Shown here piece after piece: positions 57,598 through 64,000 of a DNA stretch of 64,000 bases. The first letter of the stretch is position 1; each line of letters opens with the position of its first letter. The DNA is from Mycobacterium sp. MBM (lineage in GTDB: Bacteria > Actinomycetota > Actinomycetes > Mycobacteriales > Mycobacteriaceae): contig JAKJHY010000007.1 of NCBI GenBank assembly GCA_021648845.1, positions 186,001-250,000 of the forward strand, in the 5' to 3' direction. Under the pieces are notes generated by a model. It ran no database searches. It had not been told where the DNA came from and saw nothing but the letters and a program-made list of their open reading frames with translations. A program made the translations under genes and the position numbers.

Positions 57598-58725
57598 GTG
57601 AAGGCCAAACGATCTGGTGCCGCGCTGAGCCTGGTGGCGGCTGGTGCATTGCTGCTGTCGGCATGCGGCAGCGACAACAACGCCGCGTCGGGATCGGGCG
57701 GCGATGCCCCCGCGTCCGGCATCGATTGCGGCGGCAAGGAAGCTCTGAAGGCGAGCGGTTCGTCCGCGCAGGCAAACGCGATGACCCGGTTCATCAACGC
57801 CTACGAAAAGGACTGCCCCGGGTTCACCCTGAACTACACCTCCAGCGGCTCGGGCGCAGGCGTGTCCGAATTCCTGGGCGGCCAGACCGATTTCGGCGGC
57901 TCGGATTCGCCGCTGAGCGCCGACAAGGGTGAGTACGACAGGGCCAAGGAGCGTTGCGGCGGCAGCGACGCCTGGAACCTGCCGGCCGTGTTCGGCCCCA
58001 TCGCCATCACGTACAACGTGGAAGGCGTGGACGGCCTGGTGCTTGATGGCCCGACCGCGGCCAAGATCTTCAACGGCACGATCACCAGCTGGGACGCTCC
58101 GGAGATCGCGGCGCTGAACGAGGGGGTGACCCTGCCTGCACAGCCGATCAACGTCGTCTTCCGCAGCGATGAGTCCGGCACCACCGACAACTTCCAGAAG
58201 TACCTGGATGCAGCGTCGGATGGCGCGTGGGGCAAGGGCGCCGGCAAGTCGTTCGCGGGCGGAGTCGGCGAAGGTGCCAAGGGCAACGAGGGAACCTCGG
58301 CCGCTATCGGCAGCACCCCGGGATCGATCACCTACAACGAGTGGTCGTTCGCCAAGGCGCAGAACCTTTCGATCGCCAAGATCATCACCTCAGCGGGGCC
58401 GGAGCCGGTCGAGCTGAGCACCGAGTCGGCCGGCGTCGCGATCGACGGCGTCAAGTTCAAGGGCGAGGGCAACGATCTCGTGCTCGACACGACGTCGTTC
58501 TACACGCCGACCGCGCCGGGTTCCTATCCGATCATGCTCGCCGCCTACGAGATCGTCTGCTCGAACTACCCCGATGCAGACGTGGCCACCGCGGTCAAGG
58601 CGTTCATGCACTCGGCGCTGGGCAACGGGCAGACAGGGCTCGAGGACAACGGCTACATCCCTGTGCCCGAGGCATTCAAGACTCGGCTGACCGAGGCCGT
58701 CGACGCCATCAACGCGACGAGCTAA
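57598..58725 (+). CDS. pstS: Phosphate ABC transporter substrate-binding lipoprotein
   Basis: 375-aa PstS. Signal peptide ends with LLLSAC (lipobox; Cys near 22). Phosphate contacts: [12 protein letters not shown] and [16 protein letters not shown], and [16 protein letters not shown] with the conserved Arg-Ser-Asp-x-Ser-Gly-Thr. Captures inorganic phosphate, and can discriminate against arsenate, outside the membrane. GTG 57598 with AAGGAG. First gene of pstSCAB; ArsR fusion diverges upstream. Confidence 0.96.
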   Translation: MKAKRSGAALSLVAAGALLLSACGSDNNAASGSGGDAPASGIDCGGKEALKASGSSAQANAMTRFINAYEKDCPGFTLNYTSSGSGAGVSEFLGGQTDFGGSDSPLSADKGEYDRAKERCGGSDAWNLPAVFGPIAITYNVEGVDGLVLDGPTAAKIFNGTITSWDAPEIAALNEGVTLPAQPINVVFRSDESGTTDNFQKYLDAASDGAWGKGAGKSFAGGVGEGAKGNEGTSAAIGSTPGSITYNEWSFAKAQNLSIAKIITSAGPEPVELSTESAGVAIDGVKFKGEGNDLVLDTTSFYTPTAPGSYPIMLAAYEIVCSNYPDADVATAVKAFMHSALGNGQTGLEDNGYIPVPEAFKTRLTEAVDAINATS

Positions 58726-58740
58726 GTAGCCGTACCAACC

Positions 58741-59790
58741 ATGGCCGTGACACCGGACTCGACCGCGGTGAGCTCGTCGGCATCCCCGACGAGCTCACCG
58801 CAGATCGGGGATAATCCCCAAATGCCCACCAAACCCACGAAGGAGTCGGCGTTGAAGCGGGGTGAGGGGCGCTTGGGGGACAAGGTCTTCCGGTCCGCCG
58901 CCATCGCGGCCGGCGCCACCATCATCGGGGCGATCGCGTTGATGGCGCTGTTCCTCATCATCAAGGCGGTCCCGTCGCTGCAGGCCAACCAGGCCAACTT
59001 CCTGTTCAGCACCGAGTTCCTCACCAGCGATTCGGACAACCTGCGCTTCGGTATCCGTGACCTGTTCATGGTGACGGTGCTCAGCTCGCTGTTCGCCTTG
59101 GCCATCGCCGTCCCCGTTGCGATCGGGATCGCGGCTTTCCTGACCAACTACGCGCCCAAGCAGTTGGCGCGCCCGTTTGCGATGCTGGTCGATCTGCTGG
59201 CGGCGGTGCCCTCGATCGTCTTCGGTCTGTGGGGCATTTTCGTGTTGGCCCCGTGGCTCACCCCGGTGGCCACGTTCCTCAACGAGAACCTCGGCTGGTT
59301 CTTCCTCTTCTCCGAGGGCAACGTGTCGCTGGCCGGTGGCGGAACCATCTTCACCGCCGGAATCGTGCTGGCGGTGATGATCCTGCCGATCATCACCTCG
59401 GTCACCCGCGAGGTTTTCGCGCTCACCCCACGCGGCCACGTCGAGGCGGCGCAGGCGCTCGGCGCGACAAAGTGGGAAGTCATCCGGATGACGGTGTTCC
59501 CCTACGGACGTAGCGGGATGATCGCGGCTTCGATGCTCGGTTTGGGTCGCGCGCTGGGTGAGACCATCGCCATCCTGATCATCCTGCGTACCGCTGCGCA
59601 GGCCGGCCACTGGTCGCTGTTCGACGGCGGCTACACATTCGCATCCAAGATCGCCTCGGCCGCGGCGGAGTTCAGCGCCCCGCTGCCGACAGGTGCATAC
59701 ATCGCCGCCGGATTCGTGCTGTTCGCGCTGACCTTCGTGGTCAACGCGCTGGCCCGGGCCGCGGCCGGCGGAAGGGTCAGTGGAGGATGA
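58741..59790 (+). CDS. pstC: Phosphate ABC transporter permease PstC
   Basis: 349-aa permease with six transmembrane segments. The cytoplasmic EAA-type loop is [22 protein letters not shown] Ser-rich N-terminal extension precedes [16 protein letters not shown] 58822 is a second possible start, so the extension may not be translated. Coupled to pstA (ATGA at 59787-59790). Confidence 0.95.
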   Translation: MAVTPDSTAVSSSASPTSSPQIGDNPQMPTKPTKESALKRGEGRLGDKVFRSAAIAAGATIIGAIALMALFLIIKAVPSLQANQANFLFSTEFLTSDSDNLRFGIRDLFMVTVLSSLFALAIAVPVAIGIAAFLTNYAPKQLARPFAMLVDLLAAVPSIVFGLWGIFVLAPWLTPVATFLNENLGWFFLFSEGNVSLAGGGTIFTAGIVLAVMILPIITSVTREVFALTPRGHVEAAQALGATKWEVIRMTVFPYGRSGMIAASMLGLGRALGETIAILIILRTAAQAGHWSLFDGGYTFASKIASAAAEFSAPLPTGAYIAAGFVLFALTFVVNALARAAAGGRVSGG

Positions 59791-60689
59791 CGGTCAGTTT
59801 CGATGAGTCGGTGAAGGCGCCCACCTTCCACCCACTCAGCGTCAGCCGCAAGATCAAGAACAACGTCGCGACAACCCTGTTCACCGCGTCGTTCGTGGTC
59901 GCCATGATTCCGTTGGCGTGGCTGCTCTACACCGTGCTGGCCAAGGGTTTCACCGCGATCGTGTCCTCGACCTGGTGGACCAACTCCCTTGCGGGTGTGC
60001 TGCCCGAGGAGATGGCCGGTGGCGTATATCACGCGATCTACGGCACAGTGATCCAGGCTGCCATCGCCGCGGTGCTCTCCGTGCCGCTGGGCGTGATGGC
60101 CGCGGTGTACCTGGTCGAGTACGGCAAAGGGCGGTTGGCGAAGGTCACTACGTTCATGGTTGACATCCTGGCCGGTGTGCCGTCGATCGTGGCCGCGCTC
60201 TTCATCTTCGCGCTGTGGATTGCGACGCTCGGCTTCGAGCAGAGCGCCTTCGCCGTCTCGCTGGCCCTGGTGTTGTTGATGCTCCCGGTCGTGGTGCGCA
60301 ACACCGAGGAGATGTTGAAGCTGGTCCCCGACGAACTGCGCGAAGCCTCCTACGCCTTGGGTATTCCGAAGTGGAAGACCATCGTGCGGGTCGTAGTGCC
60401 CACGGCCTTGCCCGGCATGCTCAGCGGCATCCTGCTGGCGCTGGCCAGGGTCATGGGCGAGACGGCGCCAGTACTGGTGCTGGTCGGGTACAGCCGGTCG
60501 ATCAATATGGACGCGTTCGAGGGCAATATGGCCTCGCTCCCGCTGTTGATCTATACCGAGCTGATCAACCCGGAAGCGGCTGGTGCGCTGCGGGTTTGGG
60601 GTGCAGCGCTGACCCTGATCCTGATCATCGCAGCGCTGTATCTGGGCGCCGCATTCGTCAACCGATATCTGACACGGAACCGAGTTTAG
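59787..60689 (+). CDS. pstA: Phosphate ABC transporter permease PstA
   Basis: 300-aa permease, six hydrophobic segments, with [27 protein letters not shown] as the EAA loop that docks to Pst[32 protein letters not shown] is typical. GGAGG overlaps its start within pstC. Partner of PstC. Confidence 0.96.
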   Translation: MTVSFDESVKAPTFHPLSVSRKIKNNVATTLFTASFVVAMIPLAWLLYTVLAKGFTAIVSSTWWTNSLAGVLPEEMAGGVYHAIYGTVIQAAIAAVLSVPLGVMAAVYLVEYGKGRLAKVTTFMVDILAGVPSIVAALFIFALWIATLGFEQSAFAVSLALVLLMLPVVVRNTEEMLKLVPDELREASYALGIPKWKTIVRVVVPTALPGMLSGILLALARVMGETAPVLVLVGYSRSINMDAFEGNMASLPLLIYTELINPEAAGALRVWGAALTLILIIAALYLGAAFVNRYLTRNRV

Positions 60690-60696
60690 GAGCCTC

Positions 60697-61467
60697 ATGG
60701 CCAAACGGCTGGATCTCAAAGACCTCAATATCTACTACGGCAACTTCCACGCCGTCGCCGACGTGAGCTTGTCCGTGATGCCGCGCAGTGTAACGGCATT
60801 CATCGGTCCGTCCGGGTGTGGCAAGTCGACAGTGCTGCGAACCCTGAACCGCATGCACGAGGTCATCCCCGGCGCCCGCGTCGAGGGCTCGGTGCTGCTC
60901 GACGGGGAGGACATCTACGCCTCGGGCATCGACCCGGTGAGCGTCCGTAAAACCATCGGCATGGTGTTCCAGCGGCCGAACCCGTTCCCCACCATGTCCA
61001 TTCGTGACAACGTGGTGGCCGGGCTGAAGCTGCAGGGGGTGCGCAAGAACCTCGACGAGGTCGCCGAGCGATCGCTGCGCGGCGCCAACCTGTGGAACGA
61101 GGTCAAGGACCGCCTCGACAAGCCCGGCGGCGGGCTGTCCGGCGGCCAGCAACAGCGGCTGTGCATCGCCCGCGCCATCGCGGTGCAGCCCGACGTGCTT
61201 TTGATGGACGAGCCGTGTTCGGCACTGGATCCGATCTCCACCCTGGCGATCGAGGATCTTATCTCCGAGCTCAAGCAGGACTACACGATCGTCATCGTCA
61301 CGCACAACATGCAGCAGGCGGCGCGGGTCAGCGATCAGACGGCGTTCTTCAACCTGGAGGCGACGGGCAAGCCCGGCAAGTTGATCGAGATCGACGAGAC
61401 CGAGAAGATCTTCTCCAACCCGACCCAAAAGGCCACCGAGGACTACATCTCCGGCCGATTCGGCTGA
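60697..61467 (+). CDS. pstB: Phosphate ABC transporter ATPase PstB (PhoT)
   Basis: 256-aa ATPase. Walker [14 protein letters not shown]-loop [13 protein letters not shown], signature [14 protein letters not shown], Walker [14 protein letters not shown], and switch His in [12 protein letters not shown]. Matches Rv0820/PhoT in length. AGGAG 4 nt before ATG. Last gene of pstSCAB; a 39-bp palindrome follows. Confidence 0.97.
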   Translation: MAKRLDLKDLNIYYGNFHAVADVSLSVMPRSVTAFIGPSGCGKSTVLRTLNRMHEVIPGARVEGSVLLDGEDIYASGIDPVSVRKTIGMVFQRPNPFPTMSIRDNVVAGLKLQGVRKNLDEVAERSLRGANLWNEVKDRLDKPGGGLSGGQQQRLCIARAIAVQPDVLLMDEPCSALDPISTLAIEDLISELKQDYTIVIVTHNMQQAARVSDQTAFFNLEATGKPGKLIEIDETEKIFSNPTQKATEDYISGRFG

Positions 61468-61485
61468 CGCTCTTACAAGCAACGT

Positions 61486-61524
61486 CGGCGCGCTCACGTT
61501 CGGTCACCGAACGTGAGCGCGCCG
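61486..61524 (+). terminator. Perfect 39-bp palindrome after pstB
   Basis: CGGCGCGCTCACGTTCGGT (61486-61504), one central base, then its exact reverse complement (61506-61524). Starts 18 bp after the pstB stop; no strong U-tract (AACTCGTTCTAG follows). Probable pst operon terminator. Confidence 0.7.
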
Positions 61525-61778
61525 AACTCGTTCTAGGGGGGCGTCGGCCGCCGCACAGGGTGGTTCCAGTCCTTGCCCATCAGCGCCGTGAACAGGTGGC
61601 GGGTGCAGATCGTGCCCGAGGCCGTGCGCACCTATGCCACCGCCCGAACCCACCGCCTAGTGCCCCAAACGGGGCACCAAGGCCACGGAAACCGCAGGTC
61701 AGCGGATTTTCAGTGCGCACCTGGAGCCGCTGGCCGCGCGCAGGGTGGGATAGGGATCGCCGCCGAGGACAGCTGACG
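61525..61778. other. Gene-free interval between pstSCAB and phoU
   Basis: The whole 61468-61778 gap is 311 bp. After the pst palindrome it holds a decayed phoU fragment (61564-61613), a small hairpin GTGCCCC-AAAC-GGGGCAC (61660-61677) which may help terminate the convergent phoU transcript, and otherwise nothing I can recognise. Confidence 0.7.
61564..61613 (-). pseudogene. Decayed duplicate fragment of phoU
   Basis: 50 nt that align to 61927-61975 inside the nearby phoU with three mismatches and one inserted G. The matched phoU part encodes [17 protein letters not shown]. Only this short stretch is similar; the flanks are not. A relic of a duplication, 163 bp from the end of the intact gene. 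Confidence 0.75.
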
Positions 61779-62447
61779 TCAGCGCGGTTCCTCGAATGTG
61801 TCGTCCTCCGGCAATTCGCCCGTGGCGGTGAAGATCACCCGGCGGGCCACCTCGACGGCGTGGTCGGCGAACCGCTCGTAGAAGCGGCTCAGCAACGTCA
61901 CGTCGACAGCGGCGGTCACACCGTGCTTCCAGTCCTTGTCCATCAACACCGTGAACAGGTGGCGGTGCAGATCGTCCATCGCGTCGTCTTCTTCGCGGAT
62001 CCTGGCGGCCTTCTCCGGATCCAGTGTCTCCAGTACCTCTTGTGCGCTGCGGCTCAATTCGACTGCAACGCGGCCCATTTCGGCGAAGTAGCCGTTGACC
62101 TCCTCGGGCAGCGCGTGCTGCGGGTGGCGTCGGCGGGCGATCTTGGCGACGTGTAGGGCGAGCGCGCCCATCCGGTCGATGTCGGCGACCATCTGGATGC
62201 CGCTGACGATGATGCGCAGATCTCCGGCCACCGGCCCCTGCAGGGCAAGCAACAAGAAGGCGGCTTCCTCGGCGCGAGCGCTGATCTCGGTGATGCGATC
62301 ATGGTCGGAGATGACCTGCTCGGCGAGCGCCAGATCGGCCTGCAGCAAAGCCTGAGTCGCTCGTTCCATGGCCACGCCGGCCAGCCCGCACATCTCGCCG
62401 AGCTGAACGGTCAAGGAAGACAGCTGTTCCTGATACGCAGTACGCAT
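61779..62447 (-). CDS. phoU: Phosphate-signalling regulator PhoU (PhoY2-like)
   Basis: 222-aa PhoU with two three-helix bundles. [31 protein letters not shown] opens; metal-binding stretches [27 protein letters not shown] and [17 protein letters not shown] (E/D-x-x-x-D type) are visible. It links the Pst transporter to the SenX3-RegX3 system and represses it when phosphate is plentiful. In M. tuberculosis the homologue affects persistence. Convergent with pst; a PHO-box-like repeat lies 45 bp upstream. Confidence 0.95.
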   Translation of the reverse strand: MRTAYQEQLSSLTVQLGEMCGLAGVAMERATQALLQADLALAEQVISDHDRITEISARAEEAAFLLLALQGPVAGDLRIIVSGIQMVADIDRMGALALHVAKIARRRHPQHALPEEVNGYFAEMGRVAVELSRSAQEVLETLDPEKAARIREEDDAMDDLHRHLFTVLMDKDWKHGVTAAVDVTLLSRFYERFADHAVEVARRVIFTATGELPEDDTFEEPR

Positions 62448-62491
62448 GCAATTACCTTACGGTCAGCGAGCCTGAAGGTCACGATGGCACA

Positions 62492-62509
62492 GGTGAACGA
62501 AAGGTGAAT
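62492..62509 (-). promoter_or_regulatory. PHO-box-like 11-bp direct repeat upstream of phoU
   Basis: On the minus strand ATTCACCTTTC followed by GTTCACCTGTG: heptamers 11 bp apart, 45-62 bp before the phoU start. Same pattern as upstream of pstS. Confidence 0.5.
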
Positions 62510-62533
62510 GCCCTTCGCGCGTCGCGGACCGAC

Positions 62534-64000
62534 CTATTCGCAGCTGGTGTCGGCCGCGTTGGTGACGGTGAGGTCCTCGGGTAGATCGGTCATGGGCTCG
62601 CTGCTGGTTCCGCGCACCATGTGCACCTGTACCGACGATCCGCTCGGCGAGGGCGGGCTCACAGAGCTGAAATCGGAGCCGAGCACCACCCGCACGACAT
62701 CGCCCATGCCGGTGACCCGCTCGATCGTGGCGTTATGGAATGACGACGCCACAGTGGCCGCGGCCTGCTCATTACCCGGTGAGAAGAACACCGTTGTCGA
62801 ATCCAGCGGGCCCGGGTAGTCATCGGGGGTGTCGACGTTGAAACCGTGTTGGGCAAGGACATCGGCGGCACTGCCGGCCAGCCCGGACTCGCCGGTCGAA
62901 TTCGACACCCGCACCGTGACGGCAGCCGGCTCGGTCGCCACCGCGCTGACGAGTTCGCCCTCCGGATCAGCGGATGCGCTGGAGGTACTGCCCGATTCGG
63001 GTGTCTGTGGCACCGGGGTGTTGTCGGCGTTGCGCTCCTCGGGCAGCGGATCGTCGTTGATGATCGCCTCGAACAGCGCGGCCATATCGTCGACCCTGGG
63101 CTGTTCGTTGCCGTAGTCGTCGGCATAGCCGGTGGTCGGCACGGTCACAAAGGTGATCCGGCCCGCGTTCACACCCTGCACCGACTGGCCGAGATCGACC
63201 AGATCCTTGGTCCTGATGTTGTCGACATAGCTGTCGTCGATGAACATGTTCACGACGTTGTTGAGCTTGCTGAGGCTGAAGAACACCTCTTTGGAGATCA
63301 GCGAGCGCAGCAGCGAAGACAAGAACAACTGCTGACGCTTGATGCGGCCGTAATCGCCGTTGACCTCGGTGGTCACCTGGCGGGCGCGCACATAGTTCAG
63401 CGCGGTGTGGCCGTCCACCATCTGCCGGCCCGGGCGGGCGAGCACGGTGCCGAGTTCGTAGTCCTCCAGCGGGGTGGTGCTGCACACCTCCACGCCACCG
63501 AGCGCGTCAACCATCTTTTCGAAGCCGGCGAAGTCGACGGCCATGAACCGGTTGACCGACAGCCCGGACAGCTTCTGGATCACCTTCACCAGGCATTTCG
63601 GGCCGCCGACGGCGTACGCGGAGTTCAGCTTGGTCTCGGTCCAGGCCTCGTCCAAGCCGTACATCGGCGACTCTTCGTCGGTAATCGTCCCGTAGGCGCC
63701 GGTCTCGGGATTCCACGGTTCGCATTTGATCGGCGTGATCGCCAGATCGCGCGGAAAGGACACGGCGACAACGCGTTTGCGGTTGGCAGGAATGTTGACC
63801 AGCATGATGGTGTCCGACCGGGCGCCGGCGGCGTCGTCGGTGGTGCCCGCGCCCACCTCACTGTTCTGGCCGATGCGGGTGTCGGTGCCGACGATCAGGA
63901 AGTTCTCGTCGCCGAATTGCGCGTTCGGGTCGACGATATCGCGTGAATTGGGGTCCAGCGCCGCGACCTGGTTGAGGCTGTTGTTCTTCATCGACTGCCA
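62534..64000 (-). CDS. LytR-CpsA-Psr (LCP) cell-wall ligase, 5' end outside window (Rv0822c-like)
   Basis: At least 489 residues, open to the window edge, so the N-terminal cytoplasmic region and TM anchor are missing. The LCP domain is visible: GDENFLIVGTDTRIG, SDTIMLVNIPANRKRVVAVSFPRDLAI (Asp and Arg for pyrophosphate/polyprenyl binding), KLNSAYAVGGPKCLVKVIQKLSGLSVNRFMAVDF and LNYVRAR. A C-terminal LytR_C domain (VTVRVSNSTGESGLAGSAADVLAQHGF) follows a Thr/Ser/Pro linker. LCP proteins attach arabinogalactan to peptidoglycan. Total length expected near 680 aa. Confidence 0.92.
   Translation of the reverse strand, partial: WQSMKNNSLNQVAALDPNSRDIVDPNAQFGDENFLIVGTDTRIGQNSEVGAGTTDDAAGARSDTIMLVNIPANRKRVVAVSFPRDLAITPIKCEPWNPETGAYGTITDEESPMYGLDEAWTETKLNSAYAVGGPKCLVKVIQKLSGLSVNRFMAVDFAGFEKMVDALGGVEVCSTTPLEDYELGTVLARPGRQMVDGHTALNYVRARQVTTEVNGDYGRIKRQQLFLSSLLRSLISKEVFFSLSKLNNVVNMFIDDSYVDNIRTKDLVDLGQSVQGVNAGRITFVTVPTTGYADDYGNEQPRVDDMAALFEAIINDDPLPEERNADNTPVPQTPESGSTSSASADPEGELVSAVATEPAAVTVRVSNSTGESGLAGSAADVLAQHGFNVDTPDDYPGPLDSTTVFFSPGNEQAAATVASSFHNATIERVTGMGDVVRVVLGSDFSSVSPPSPSGSSVQVHMVRGTSSEPMTDLPEDLTVTNAADTSCE

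Noticed and set aside
61660-61677. GTGCCCC-AAAC-GGGGCAC hairpin as a separate regulatory RNA
   Set aside because: Seven-bp stem only; at most a weak terminator for the convergent phoU transcript.

Overview
This is a high-GC actinobacterial chromosome segment. Gene content and order match a non-tuberculous mycobacterium (Mycolicibacterium-like). With insertions and losses, it runs parallel to the M. tuberculosis Rv0766c to Rv0822c region. The evidence is conserved order recalled from established knowledge: cyp123, TetR, aldA, SDR, HIBADH-like, CMD, purD, esterase, TetR, purB, cyp126, purC, ptrB, purS, purQ, DyP, encapsulin, pepC, purL, purF, purM, DUF3073, ygfZ-like, pabC-like, nitrobindin, sseC, cysA, thioredoxin, glnR-like, mshD, pst, phoU, LCP. 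Mycothiol synthase, a GlnR-type regulator, dense GTG/TTG starts and ATGA/GTGA overlaps fit the same placement. No database search was possible; all names rest on motifs, remembered family sequences and synteny.

Layout. (1) 1-9.7 kb: a CYP123-like P450 (cut by the window edge) and a TetR gene diverge from an oxidation operon (aldehyde dehydrogenase, SDR, beta-hydroxyacid dehydrogenase, CMD protein, unknown 408-aa protein). Next come a CYP125-like P450 and its TetR neighbour, then purD. (2) 9.7-28.2 kb: esterase and TetR, an amino-acid permease, purB-cyp126, a DUF1707 protein, a DUF559-like gene with a probable frameshift, purC-ptrB, TetR, glutathione peroxidase, an FAD dehydrogenase, PAP2, a metallo-hydrolase, purS-purQ, and a DyP peroxidase/encapsulin nanocompartment operon. 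(3) 28.2-44.2 kb: pepC with an in-frame tandem insertion, a VOC protein, an antiporter, purL, an alpha/beta hydrolase, an orphan MCE protein, purF, an epimerase, a secreted cupin, purM, DUF3073, a YgfZ-like protein and a PabC-like lyase. (4) 44.2-48.9 kb: a promoter followed by a structured, apparently non-coding transcript; a nitrobindin; and a sulfur operon (cysA-type rhodanese, sseC/DUF1416, DUF4395) headed by a polycysteine leader peptide; then thioredoxin and DUF2993. (5) 49-57.4 kb: glnR, mshD and a large arsenic-resistance island. (6) 57.6-64 kb: pstSCAB, phoU and a partial LCP protein, with PHO-box-like repeats.

How the parts work together. Seven de novo purine genes (purD, B, C, S, Q, L, F, M; PurSQL being one enzyme) are scattered among passenger genes, as in other mycobacteria. 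The ars island holds two ArsR repressors, a CadI/ArsI-like protein, an ACR3 pump, ArsA/ArsD, an arsenate-mycothiol-transferase-type ArsC, a second ArsC-like phosphatase, a DUF3349 protein and an ArsR-phosphatase fusion. Mycothiol synthase lies immediately beside it and a phosphate (arsenate-discriminating) transporter lies on the other side.

Most interesting items: the ArsR-LMWPTP fusion with a 33-bp palindrome over its start codon; a shared operator motif at three ars sites; the candidate sRNA at about 44.2-44.43 kb; the polycysteine attenuator; a 57-bp in-frame tandem repeat behind sseC; the tandem insertion in pepC; and a decayed copy of part of phoU.
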